Below are positions 17,411 through 25,221 of a stretch of DNA of 64,000 nt, piece after piece; within the stretch, counting starts at the first letter, position 1, and each line of letters begins with the position of its first letter. The DNA is from CAZJFH01 sp964545205. GTDB lineage: Bacteria; Pseudomonadota; Alphaproteobacteria; Rhodospirillales; Magnetospirillaceae. The position numbers were made by a program, and so were the translations under genes. Under the pieces are notes generated by a model. That model ran no database searches. It saw only the letters and a list, made by a program, of their open reading frames with translations, and had not been told where the DNA came from. Where the stretch lies: positions 11,731 through 75,730 of the forward strand of contig CAZJFH010000022.1 in assembly GCA_964545205.1 (NCBI GenBank), read 5' to 3'.

Positions 17411-17550
17411 AGGCGTCATGCCCGCGAAAGCGGGCATCCAATCCTGTGCCACTTCAACAGGTTGCGACGCCTCAGGAATGGGCTCCCGCTTCCGCGGGAG
17501 CGACGGATTGGATTTCTTCACACGCTCTTTCGCGGGCATGACGTCTGAAC
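17411..17550. repeat. Intergenic hairpin repeat (dispersed alphaproteobacterial type)
   Basis: ATGCCCGC-GAAA-GCGGGCAT at 17418-17437 and GCTCCCGC-TTCC-GCGGGAGC at 17482-17501 are perfect eight-base hairpins. A partial third copy, CTTTCGCGGGCATGACGTC, closes the block. On the minus strand it translates to the tell-tale SLPRKREPI ... WMPAFAGMT pattern, known as a false protein produced by abundant intergenic repeats. It lies between the convergent unknown gene and fliP. Confidence 0.75.
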
Positions 17551-17576
17551 TCGCGGCTCGTTTGGCCGCCGCGGCG

Positions 17577-18320
17577 TCAGGCGCCGCCGAAGCTCTGCAC
17601 CAGGCTGCCGGCGATCAGGAACCAGCCGTCGACCATCACGAAGAAGATCAGCTTGAACGGCATGGCGATCATCATCGGCGGCAGCATCATCATGCCCATC
17701 GACATCAGCACCGAGGCGATGACCATGTCGATGATCAGGAACGGCAGGAAGATCAGGAAGCCGATCTCGAAGGCGCGGCGCAGCTCGCTGATCATGAAGG
17801 CGGGGATCAGCACCCGGAACGGCGTCGCCTCGGGGGTCTCGATCTCGGGGATGCGGGCGATGTCGGCGAACAGCTGCAGGTCCTGCTCGCGCACCTGACT
17901 CATCATGAAGCCGTGGATCGGCCGGGCGGCGCGCTCGAAGCCGGTCATCTCGTCGACCTGGCCGTCGATCATCGGGCGGATGCCCTCGTCCCAGGACCGC
18001 TCGAAGGTCGGCGCCATCACGAAGCCGGTCAGGAACATCGCCAGGCTGACCATCACCATGTTGGGCGGGCTGGTCTGGGTGCCCAGCGCGTGGCGCAGGA
18101 ACGACAGCACCACCACGATGCGGGTGAAGGAGGTGACCATCACCAGGATCGACGGCGCGATGCTGAGCACCGTCAGCAGCGCGACGAGCTGGATGATGCG
18201 CGAGGTCGTCGAGCCGCTCTCGTCGCCGAGATCGAGCGACAGGCTCTGCGCCGCGGCCGGGTCGGCGGCCGCCAGCAGCAGGGCGCCGAAGCCGGCGGCG
18301 GCAAGCAGGTGACGGGTCAT
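17577..18320 (-). CDS. fliP: Flagellar export gate protein FliP
   Basis: FliP forms the inner-membrane export gate with FliQ and FliR. The 247 residues comprise a cleavable signal peptide (to about residue 24), membrane segments at about 45-75 and 88-105, and a C-terminal pair. Conserved stretches include SFTRIVVVLSFLRHALGTQ, FRVLIPAFMISELRRAFEIGF and MGMMMLPPMMIAMPFK. Its start overlaps the fliO stop as ATGA. It is last in a leftward operon with fliO, an orphan gene and an FlhB-like gene. Confidence 0.96.
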   Translation of the reverse strand: MTRHLLAAAGFGALLLAAADPAAAQSLSLDLGDESGSTTSRIIQLVALLTVLSIAPSILVMVTSFTRIVVVLSFLRHALGTQTSPPNMVMVSLAMFLTGFVMAPTFERSWDEGIRPMIDGQVDEMTGFERAARPIHGFMMSQVREQDLQLFADIARIPEIETPEATPFRVLIPAFMISELRRAFEIGFLIFLPFLIIDMVIASVLMSMGMMMLPPMMIAMPFKLIFFVMVDGWFLIAGSLVQSFGGA

Positions 18321-18610
18321 CGCGCGGCCTCCTCGGCCGGATCCGGGGGCACCGGGATGTTGCGTTCGATCGCCAGGTCGGATTGGCCGCCGATCACCAG
18401 CAGGTGCTCGCGATCGTCGCGGCGCACCAGCACCAGGCGGCGCTTCGAGTCGAGCGCCAGCATCTCGACGATCGCCAGCCGGCGCCGCCGGCCGCGGCGG
18501 ATCGGCGCGCCGCCCAGGCCCATGCGCCGCGCCAGCCAGCCGATCACCGCGATCAGCGCCACCACGAAGACCAGCGCCAGGACGAATTTGAAGTAGACCT
18601 CGGTGTCCAT
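18317..18610 (-). CDS. fliO: Flagellar biosynthesis protein FliO
   Basis: A 97-residue protein with one membrane segment (about 7-26, FKFVLALVFVVALIAVIGWL) followed by a basic stretch and the FliO core LAIVEMLALDSKRRLVLVRRDDREHLLVIGG. FliO assists assembly of the FliP ring. The position immediately before fliP, with overlapping stop and start, supports the call. Confidence 0.92.
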   Translation of the reverse strand: MDTEVYFKFVLALVFVVALIAVIGWLARRMGLGGAPIRRGRRRRLAIVEMLALDSKRRLVLVRRDDREHLLVIGGQSDLAIERNIPVPPDPAEEAAR

Positions 18611-18886
18611 TCAGCGCGGGTCCATCTGCTCGCCGCCGTGAATGCGGCCGTGCTGGGCTTCGATGTCGGCGGCCAGCCGGTCGAGGTTGGAGAGCAGCGT
18701 CTCGAGGTCTCCGACCAGGCCGCGGCCCTCTTCGCGCGGCAGCGCCTCGATCGCCGCGCACAGGCCGGCGACCTTGCCCTCGAGTTCCGACAGATCGACC
18801 ATGGTGCCGGTCGCCATCAGGCGCCGCGCGGTCCCGACCATGGAGGCGACCTTGCGGACCTCGATCTCGACGTCGAGGCGGCTCAT
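18611..18886 (-). CDS. Small helical protein within the fliO-fliP operon
   Basis: A 91-residue protein, start overlapping the stop of the upstream FlhB-like gene as ATGA and ending right before fliO. It is helical and acidic-to-neutral (MVDLSELEGKVAGLCAAIEALP, LVGDLETLLSNLDRLAADIE), without membrane or signal sequences. Size and helical character would fit an export chaperone or FlgN/FliT-like factor, but no family motif is evident. Its position in the operon is the only strong clue. Confidence 0.65.
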   Translation of the reverse strand: MSRLDVEIEVRKVASMVGTARRLMATGTMVDLSELEGKVAGLCAAIEALPREEGRGLVGDLETLLSNLDRLAADIEAQHGRIHGGEQMDPR

Positions 18887-19257
18887 TCCGGCACCTGGAA
18901 GGCCGCGTCCGCCGGCGCCTCGGGCCGCATGGCCGCGTTGGCGCGATAGACGTAGGTCAGGATTTCGGCGACCGCGGCGAAGGCCTCGACGGGAATGACG
19001 CTGTCGACGTCGACCGCCGACAGGATCTCGGCCAGGTCGGCGTCCGCGCGCACCTTGACCCCGGCGGCGAAGGCGGCCTGCAGGATCGCCTCGGCCAGCG
19101 CTCCGTGCCCGGCGGCAACGACCCGGGGCGCGTCCGCGACCTCGGGCGCGTAGGCCAGCGCCACCGCGATGGTCCGCCGAACGCGATCGCCGTCGGCCGA
19201 TGCACCCTGCTGCTGAGTCACGTTGAGCCCGTGTCCGCGCTTCGCTATGTTCGGCAC
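18883..19257 (-). CDS. FlhB C-terminal-domain homologue (FhlB/FlhX type)
   Basis: A 124-residue soluble protein resembling the cytoplasmic tail of FlhB after the NPTH cut: VALAYAPEVADAPRVVAAGHG, then a helix, then SVIPVEAFAAVAEILTYVYRAN. Compare FlhB in this window, which has GAPVVVAKGVDHLALRIRE and YKAVAEVIGYVMR. Such proteins can substitute for the cleaved FlhB tail in substrate-specificity switching. GTG 19257 is the longest start; GTG 19221 is also plausible, and neither has a strong ribosome site. It is divergent from flgB across the AT-rich boxes. Confidence 0.8.
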   Translation of the reverse strand: MPNIAKRGHGLNVTQQQGASADGDRVRRTIAVALAYAPEVADAPRVVAAGHGALAEAILQAAFAAGVKVRADADLAEILSAVDVDSVIPVEAFAAVAEILTYVYRANAAMRPEAPADAAFQVPE

Positions 19258-19272
19258 TATCGCGCCGGCCGC

Positions 19273-19288
19273 TTAAGAAAACCTTTAA
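19273..19288. promoter_or_regulatory. CtrA-like box between the divergent flagellar operons
   Basis: TTAAGAAAACCTTTAA, close to the TTAA-N7-TTAA consensus and sharing TTAAGAAA with the box at 680. It sits 16 bases before the longest start of the FlhB-like gene and about 105 bases before flgB, so it could serve either operon. Confidence 0.45.
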
Positions 19289-19324
19289 GCCGCGGCCGGC
19301 GCGCGTCCGTCCCCGCCCGCCCCC

Positions 19325-19340
19325 TTTACGGTTTCTTAAA
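19325..19340 (-). promoter_or_regulatory. Second CtrA-like box upstream of flgB
   Basis: On the minus strand this reads TTTAAGAAACCGTAAA, again with a TTAAGAAA core and a seven-base spacer to a degenerate second half (TAAA). It is about 50 bases before flgB and 36 bases from the previous box, in inverted orientation. Confidence 0.4.
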
Positions 19341-19391
19341 CGCCCGGCGGCGATAGTGACGCGTGGGCGAATGGCAAATGGGACCGAGCCG

Positions 19392-19796
19392 ATGCTGGAC
19401 GATCTGACGCTGTTCCAGATGGCGCAGAAGCGGATGGACTGGGCGGCGCGCCGGCAGCAGGTGCTGGCCGAGAACGTCGCCAACGCCGACACGCCCGGTT
19501 TCAAGCCGCGCGACATCGCCCAGCCGGACTTCAAGCGCATGCTGGCGCAGACGACCGCGGTGCGCGCGACGGCCACCAACCCGCTGCACGTCTCCAGCCC
19601 GCCGATGGTCGAGGACATGGACATGCGCGCGGTCAAGACCCCCTACGAGGCCTCGCCCGACGGCAACGCCGTGGTGCTCGAGGAGCAGATGCAGAAGGTC
19701 GGCGAGACGCGGGCCGCCCACGATCTGGCCGCGACCCTGTTCCAGAAACACGTGCGCCTGCTCAAGACGGCGCTGGGCCGCGGCGGCGGCTACTGA
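19392..19796 (+). CDS. flgB: Flagellar proximal rod protein FlgB
   Basis: A 134-residue rod subunit exported through the flagellar system. The rod-family N-terminal motif VLAENVANADTPGFKPRD and a C-terminal heptad helix (LAATLFQKHVRLLKTAL) are clear. ATG 19392 gives the canonical beginning MLDDLTLFQ; ATG 19371 and GTG 19356 in frame would add 7 or 12 residues. It is the first gene of a rightward operon running to cckA. Confidence 0.95.
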   Translation: MLDDLTLFQMAQKRMDWAARRQQVLAENVANADTPGFKPRDIAQPDFKRMLAQTTAVRATATNPLHVSSPPMVEDMDMRAVKTPYEASPDGNAVVLEEQMQKVGETRAAHDLAATLFQKHVRLLKTALGRGGGY

Positions 19797-19810
19797 TCAC
19801 GGAGTCGGTC

Positions 19811-20221
19811 ATGGACGAGCTGAAGAACGCCTCGAAGATCGCCGTTTCGGGCATGAACGCCCAGGCCCGCCGCCTGCGGGTGGTCTCGGAGAACATGGCC
19901 AACGTCGATTCGCTGCCGATGACCCCCGGCGCCGAGCCGTATCGCCGCAAGCTGGTGACCTTCAGGTCCGAACTCGACCGCGAGACCGGCGCCAGCCTCG
20001 TCAAGGTCGCCGACGTCATCCGCGACCAGACCGAGCTGCAGCGCAAGCTCGACCCCGGCCATCCCGGCGCCGACCGCGAGGGCTACGTGCTGATGCCCAA
20101 CGTCAACCCGCTGATCGAACTGATGGACCTCCGCGAGGCCCAGCGCAGCTACGACGCCAACCTGAACGTCGTCAAGGCGTCGAAGCTGATGGTTTCGAAG
20201 ACCCTCGAGCTGCTGCGCTAG
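19811..20221 (+). CDS. flgC: Flagellar proximal rod protein FlgC
   Basis: A 136-residue rod protein with the rod motif VVSENMANVDS and the FlgC block EPYRRKLVTFRSELD. The C-terminal signature is VLMPNVNPLIELMDLREAQRSYDANLNVVKASK. The start ATG 19811 has GGAG upstream and lies 14 bases after flgB. Confidence 0.96.
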   Translation: MDELKNASKIAVSGMNAQARRLRVVSENMANVDSLPMTPGAEPYRRKLVTFRSELDRETGASLVKVADVIRDQTELQRKLDPGHPGADREGYVLMPNVNPLIELMDLREAQRSYDANLNVVKASKLMVSKTLELLR

Positions 20222-20246
20222 CCCGATTGCCGAAGGGGACCGATAG

Positions 20247-20558
20247 ATGACCGTACGTATCGCCGACGCCATCGCCGCCTATTCCGCCGCCACCAGGGGC
20301 GCCGTCGCCACGCCGGTCGACGCCGGCGCGCCGGCCGCGGGCGAGAGCTTCGCCAGCATGGTCAAGCAGGTCGCCACCGAGGCGGTCGAGCAGAACCGCC
20401 ACGCCGAGGAGATGAGCAAGGCGGCGATCACCGGCAAGGCCGACCTGCGCGACGTCGTCGTCGCGGTCAATTCGGCCGAGCACGCGCTGGAGACCGTGGT
20501 CGCGGTGCGCGATAAGGTCATCACCGCCTACAACGACATCCTGCGCATGCCGATCTGA
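20247..20558 (+). CDS. fliE: Flagellar hook-basal body protein FliE
   Basis: A 103-residue protein that joins the MS ring to the rod. The C-terminal half carries the FliE pattern ESFASMVKQVATEAVEQN and DLRDVVVAVNSAEHALETVVAVRDKVITAYNDILRMPI. AAGGGG lies upstream of ATG 20247. Confidence 0.94.
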   Translation: MTVRIADAIAAYSAATRGAVATPVDAGAPAAGESFASMVKQVATEAVEQNRHAEEMSKAAITGKADLRDVVVAVNSAEHALETVVAVRDKVITAYNDILRMPI

Positions 20559-20573
20559 CGGGGCGGCGGCGCG

Positions 20574-20840
20574 ATGACCGAAGCCGACCTGCTCGACGTC
20601 GCGCGCGACGCCCTGATCGTGGTCATCAAGACCAGCGCGCCGGTGATGCTGGCCGGCCTGACCGTCGGCGTGCTGATCTCGCTGTTCCAGGCGCTGACGC
20701 AGATCCAGGAGATGACGCTGACCTTCGTGCCCAAGATCCTGGTCACGTTCACGTCGCTGCTGCTGCTGCTGCCCTTCATGCTCAAGACGCTGGTCGAGTT
20801 CACCCGCATTGTGATGGACCGCGCCGCCCACGGCGGCTAG
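20574..20840 (+). CDS. fliQ: Flagellar export gate protein FliQ
   Basis: An 88-residue protein with two membrane helices (about 15-45 and 50-75) and the FliQ motif GVLISLFQALTQIQEMTLTFVPK between them. It forms the export gate with FliP and FliR. The gene begins 15 bases after fliE. Confidence 0.96.
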   Translation: MTEADLLDVARDALIVVIKTSAPVMLAGLTVGVLISLFQALTQIQEMTLTFVPKILVTFTSLLLLLPFMLKTLVEFTRIVMDRAAHGG

Positions 20841-20847
20841 GACCGAG

Positions 20848-21612
20848 ATGCTCAGCGACCTGCTCACCTACGACGTCTTCCAGTTCCTGCTGGTCTTCGC
20901 GCGCCTCGGCGCCGTCATCATGATGCTGCCGGGCTTCGGCAGCCCGATGGTCAGCACCCGCATCCGCCTGATCCTCGCCCTGGGCCTGTGCCTGGTGGTG
21001 ACGCCGGTCGTCGGCTCGGGCCTGCCGGCGATGCCGCAGCAGCCGGCGGCGCTGCTGCTGCTGCTGTTCGGCGAGATCACCATCGGGCTGTTCCTGGGCC
21101 TGACGGTCCAGGCGCTGATGGTCGCGCTCAACCTCGCCGGCTCGTACATGAGCTACCAGTCGGGCATGGCCAACGCCCTGGTGCGCGACCCGGTCAGCGA
21201 GCAGCAGAGCCTGATCATCCCCAGCTTCATGGCCAATCTGGCGGTGGTGATGATCTTCGTCACCGACCTGCACCACCTGATGCTGCGGGCGGCGGTCGAC
21301 AGCTACCTGCTGTTCCGGCCGGGCGCGCCGCTGCCGCTGGGCGACTTCGCCAACGCCTTCGCCCGCACGCTGGGCGACAGCTTCGCGCTGGGCCTGCAGC
21401 TCGCCGGGCCGGTGCTGGTGTTCGGCGTCATCTTCAACACCGGTCTGGGCCTGATCTCGCGGCTGATGCCGGCGCTGCAGGTCTATTTCGTCGCCATTCC
21501 GATCCAGGTGCTGGTCGGAATCCTGCTGCTGTCGGCGACGCTGCCGGCGATGATGATGTGGTTCCTGCGCGCCATGGAGGACGGACTGCTGCCGTTCACC
21601 GCGGGGGGATGA
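20848..21612 (+). CDS. fliR: Flagellar export gate protein FliR
   Basis: A 254-residue protein with about six membrane segments. Conserved stretches are FARLGAVIMMLPGFGSPMVSTRIR, GEITIGLFLGL and GLISRLMPALQVYFVAIPIQVLVG. It begins seven bases after fliQ, and its stop abuts the flhB start codon. Confidence 0.95.
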   Translation: MLSDLLTYDVFQFLLVFARLGAVIMMLPGFGSPMVSTRIRLILALGLCLVVTPVVGSGLPAMPQQPAALLLLLFGEITIGLFLGLTVQALMVALNLAGSYMSYQSGMANALVRDPVSEQQSLIIPSFMANLAVVMIFVTDLHHLMLRAAVDSYLLFRPGAPLPLGDFANAFARTLGDSFALGLQLAGPVLVFGVIFNTGLGLISRLMPALQVYFVAIPIQVLVGILLLSATLPAMMMWFLRAMEDGLLPFTAGG

Positions 21613-22692
21613 ATGGCCGAAGACCAGGACAAGGACTCCAAGACAGAAGAGCCGACGGGCAAACGGCTCGAAGACGCCCGCAAGAAGGGCGACGTCGCCA
21701 AGTCCCAGGAAATCCAGACCTGGGCGATGCTCGTCGCCGGCACCGCGATCCTGCTGCTGTTCGGGCCGTGGATGGCCGGGCGGGTGCAGGCGGTGATGCG
21801 GCCGTTGATCGAGATGCCGCACGCCTTCGACACCGATTCCGCGGCGCTGCACCGGCTGCTCGTCGACCTGGCGCTCGAGCTGCTGCTGGTCATGGCCGGG
21901 CCGTTCGCGCTGCTGATGGTGGTGGCGGTCGCCACCGGCATCGCCCAGCACGGCTGGGTGTTCACCTTCGAAAAGATCAAACCCAAGCTCAGCAAGATCA
22001 ATCCGATCCAGTCGGCGCAGAAGTACCTGACGCCGCAGCCCTGGCTGGAACTGCTCAAGGGCCTGCTGAAGCTGGGCGTGGTCGCGGCGGCGATCATCCT
22101 GATCGTCTGGCCGCGGCAGCGCGAGCTCGAGCTGCTGCTCGGCATGGAAGTCCGGATCCAGCTCGCCTATCTGATGGATATCCTGGCCCTGGTGCTCTAT
22201 GCCGTGATCGCGGTCGTGGCGGTGATCGCGGTCGCCGATCTGCTCTATCAGCGCTATTCGCACCATGAGAAGATGCGCATGACCAAGCAGGAGGTCCGCG
22301 ACGAGCACAAGCAGCAGGAAGGCGACCCGCAGGTCAAGGCGCGCATCCGCAGCCTGCGCATCGAGCGCGCCCGCCAGCGCATGATGCAGGCCGTGCCGAC
22401 CGCCGACGTCGTCGTCACCAACCCGACCCACTACGCGGTGGCGATGAAATACGATATGGAAGCCATGGGCGCGCCGGTGGTCGTGGCCAAGGGCGTCGAC
22501 CATCTCGCCTTGCGCATCCGCGAGATGGCCAAGGAGCACGAGGTGACCATCGTCGAGAATCCGCCGCTGGCGCGCGCCCTGTACGCCGCCGTCGAGGTCG
22601 ACCAGGAGATTCCACCTGAACACTACAAGGCAGTCGCCGAGGTCATCGGCTACGTCATGCGGCTCAAGGGCAAGCTCAAGCCCAAGCACTGA
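21613..22692 (+). CDS. flhB: Flagellar export switch protein FlhB
   Basis: A 359-residue protein with a charged N-terminus (KTEEPTGKRLEDARKKGDVAKSQE, written here only in part as its family mark), four membrane helices and the cytoplasmic switch domain. The autocleavage site NPTH lies at residues 270-273, in VVVTNPTHYAVAMKYD. The tail helix is YKAVAEVIGYVMRLKG. FlhB selects rod/hook versus filament substrates. The gene follows fliR without a gap and precedes cckA by ten bases. Confidence 0.97.
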   Translation: MAEDQDKDSKTEEPTGKRLEDARKKGDVAKSQEIQTWAMLVAGTAILLLFGPWMAGRVQAVMRPLIEMPHAFDTDSAALHRLLVDLALELLLVMAGPFALLMVVAVATGIAQHGWVFTFEKIKPKLSKINPIQSAQKYLTPQPWLELLKGLLKLGVVAAAIILIVWPRQRELELLLGMEVRIQLAYLMDILALVLYAVIAVVAVIAVADLLYQRYSHHEKMRMTKQEVRDEHKQQEGDPQVKARIRSLRIERARQRMMQAVPTADVVVTNPTHYAVAMKYDMEAMGAPVVVAKGVDHLALRIREMAKEHEVTIVENPPLARALYAAVEVDQEIPPEHYKAVAEVIGYVMRLKGKLKPKH

Positions 22693-22702
22693 GGTCGCGC
22701 CG

Positions 22703-25072
22703 ATGCGGCTGGCGCTGGCGCTCGCCTTCGCGGTGATGACGCTGCTGGCCTTCGTCGCCACCGACGAGCTGCGCCCGGCGGTGGTCGTCGTCGCCGGGCT
22801 CGGCGCCGCCATCCTCGTGGTGCTCGGCCGGCGCGCGGCGGCGGCGGCGCGCGCGGCGGCGCGCGGCGAATGGCTGGCCGCGGCCTTCGACGCCGAATCC
22901 GGCGCCCGCCTGGCGGTCGGCCCCGAGGGCGAGCTGCGCCGCAACGGTCCGGCGCGGAGCCTGTTCGCCGGCGCCGACGATCCCCTGTCCGGCCTGCGCG
23001 AGCGCGCCGCCGGCGACGAGCGCACGCTGGAGGAGCTGGACCGGCTGCGCGCGGCGGCGAGCATCGGCATCGCCGAATCGATTGAGATCTCGCTGTCGGG
23101 CGGCGACGGCGGCCGCGAATGGTGGAGCCTGTCGGTGCGGCCGATGACGACGCCCGCCGGCGCCGTGCTGTGGCGCGGCGAGGAGGTCACCGGCCGGCGC
23201 GCCATCGAGGAGACGCTGCGGCGCGAGCACGAGATGCTGACCGACTTCCTCGACTTCCTGCCGGTCGGCTGCTACTCGGCCGACACCGAGGGCCGGTTCC
23301 GCTACGTCAACCTGCGCCTCGCCGAATGGCTCGGCCGCACGCCCGACGCGCTGGTCGGCATGGACATGCGCGAGGTCCTCGGCGTCGTGCCCGATCCCGA
23401 GGACGACCGCGCCGAGATGCGCCTGCGCGGCAAGGGCGGCGACGTGTTCCAGGCCTTCGTCAGCCATGCCGTCTACGACGACGCCGGCGAGACGCTGACC
23501 CGCTCGGTGGTGGTGCGCGACCTGATGCCCGAGCGCATGTGGGAGCGGGCGCTGAAATCGGCCGAGCGCCGCGTCAAGTGGCTGTTCGACGACGCGCCGG
23601 TCGGCATCGCCATGGTCGATCCCGACGGCATCATCGGCATGACCAACCGGGCGCTGCAGGGCATGCTCGGGCTCGACGACGACGGCGCCGGCCGCCAGCT
23701 CCTCGACCTGGTGGCGCCCGAGGACCGCGCCGCCGCCGCCGACCTGTTCTCGCGCGTGCTGATGGGCACGGCGCCCAGCGGCCACATGGACCTGCGCCTG
23801 CTGGGCCGCGGCGAGCTGGTCGCCACCGTCTGGGTCAATCCCGCCGCCGAGGACGGCAGCATCTCGGGCCTGATGGCGCATTTCCTCGACACCACCGAGC
23901 AGAAGAACCTCGAGATCCAGTTCGCCCAGTCGCAGAAGATGCAGGCGATGGGCCAGCTCGCCGGCGGCGTCGCCCACGACTTCAACAACCTGCTGACCGC
24001 GATGATCGGCTTTTGCGATCTGATGCTGCAGCGCCACGGCCCCGGCGACGCCTCGTTCGCCGACATCATGCAGATCAAGCAGAACGCCAACCGCGCCGCC
24101 AGCCTGGTGCGCCAGCTCCTGGCCTTCTCGCGCCGCCAGACGATGACGCCGCAGCCGCTGTCGGTGACCGACGCCCTGGCCGAGCTGTCGTCGCTGCTGC
24201 GCCGCCTGCTCGGCGAGCGCATCGCCCTGGAGATGGTGCACGGCCGCGACGTCGGCCTGGTGCGCGTCGACCCCGGCCAGTTCGACCAGGTGGTGATCAA
24301 CCTGGCCGTCAACGCCCGCGACGCCATGGCCGGCGGCGGCACCCTGGCCATCCGCACCGATTCCAAGATCCTCGACAAGCCGATGCAGCGCGGCCACGAG
24401 ACGGTGCCGCCCGGGCGCTACGTCGTGCTGGAGGTGCGCGACACCGGCCACGGCATCGCCAAGGAGAACCTGTCGCGCATCTTCGAGCCGTTCTTCTCGA
24501 CCAAAGCGGTCGGCGCCGGCACCGGCCTGGGGCTGTCGACCGTCTACGGCATCGTGCGCCAGACCGAGGGCTTCATCTTCGTCGACAGCGAGATCGGCGC
24601 CGGCACCACCTTTTCGATCTGGCTGCCGCGCTACGAGGCGCCCGAGGAGGCGCGGCCGGGCCGCGCGCCCGAACCGGCGCCGGCCGAGCGCGACCTCACC
24701 GGCGCCGGCACCATCATGCTGGTCGAGGACGAGGACGCGGTGCGGCTGTTCGCCGGCCGCGCCCTGCGCAACAAGGGCTACACCGTCACCGAGGCGGCCA
24801 GCGGCGAGGGCGCGATCGAGCTGCTCAAGGACGCCGGCGCCATCGACGTGCTGATCACCGACGTGGTGATGCCGGGCATGGACGGCGCCACCCTGGCGCG
24901 GCTGGTGCGCAGCGAACGGCCCGAGACGCGGGTGATCATGATCTCGGGCTATTCCGAGGACGTCGCCTTCGACGGCCTGTCCGACGACCCCGCCGTCCGG
25001 TTCCTGCCCAAGCCGTTCAGCCTCAAGCAGCTCGCGAGCGCGGTCAAGGAGGCGCTGGACGGGGCGGAATGA
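22703..25072 (+). CDS. cckA: Hybrid histidine kinase CckA
   Basis: CckA starts the CckA-ChpT-CtrA phosphorelay that controls cell cycle and motility in alphaproteobacteria. The 789 residues contain two N-terminal membrane helices (about 1-40) and PAS-like domains (about 180-290 and 295-400). HisKA follows with His425 in GGVAHDFNNLLTAM, then an HATPase domain (NLAVNARDAM, DTGHGI, GTGLGLSTVYGIV). The C-terminal receiver has Asp720 in LITDVVMPGMDG and the Lys in LPKPF. The start has GAGG eight bases upstream. Being last in a flagellar operon matches gene order known from Rhodospirillales, and the TTAA boxes at 19273-19340 would allow feedback from CtrA (inference). Confidence 0.93.
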   Translation: MRLALALAFAVMTLLAFVATDELRPAVVVVAGLGAAILVVLGRRAAAAARAAARGEWLAAAFDAESGARLAVGPEGELRRNGPARSLFAGADDPLSGLRERAAGDERTLEELDRLRAAASIGIAESIEISLSGGDGGREWWSLSVRPMTTPAGAVLWRGEEVTGRRAIEETLRREHEMLTDFLDFLPVGCYSADTEGRFRYVNLRLAEWLGRTPDALVGMDMREVLGVVPDPEDDRAEMRLRGKGGDVFQAFVSHAVYDDAGETLTRSVVVRDLMPERMWERALKSAERRVKWLFDDAPVGIAMVDPDGIIGMTNRALQGMLGLDDDGAGRQLLDLVAPEDRAAAADLFSRVLMGTAPSGHMDLRLLGRGELVATVWVNPAAEDGSISGLMAHFLDTTEQKNLEIQFAQSQKMQAMGQLAGGVAHDFNNLLTAMIGFCDLMLQRHGPGDASFADIMQIKQNANRAASLVRQLLAFSRRQTMTPQPLSVTDALAELSSLLRRLLGERIALEMVHGRDVGLVRVDPGQFDQVVINLAVNARDAMAGGGTLAIRTDSKILDKPMQRGHETVPPGRYVVLEVRDTGHGIAKENLSRIFEPFFSTKAVGAGTGLGLSTVYGIVRQTEGFIFVDSEIGAGTTFSIWLPRYEAPEEARPGRAPEPAPAERDLTGAGTIMLVEDEDAVRLFAGRALRNKGYTVTEAASGEGAIELLKDAGAIDVLITDVVMPGMDGATLARLVRSERPETRVIMISGYSEDVAFDGLSDDPAVRFLPKPFSLKQLASAVKEALDGAE

Positions 25073-25221
25073 GGGGACCAATGGGTCCGCCCCCGTCCTC
25101 GCCGGCACCGGCGGCTACCCGAGGCGATTGGCGGGCGGGACGCCCGCGCTCCCAGACGAAAGCCTTTTGGCGCGATGACGCGGCGCCTACATTAGCTCCG
25201 CACCATCCGACGGAGACGCCG

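Noticed and set aside
17225..17539. A minus-strand open frame with SLPRKREPI and WMPAFAGMT
   Set aside because: This pattern is produced by the intergenic hairpin repeat and is not a protein.
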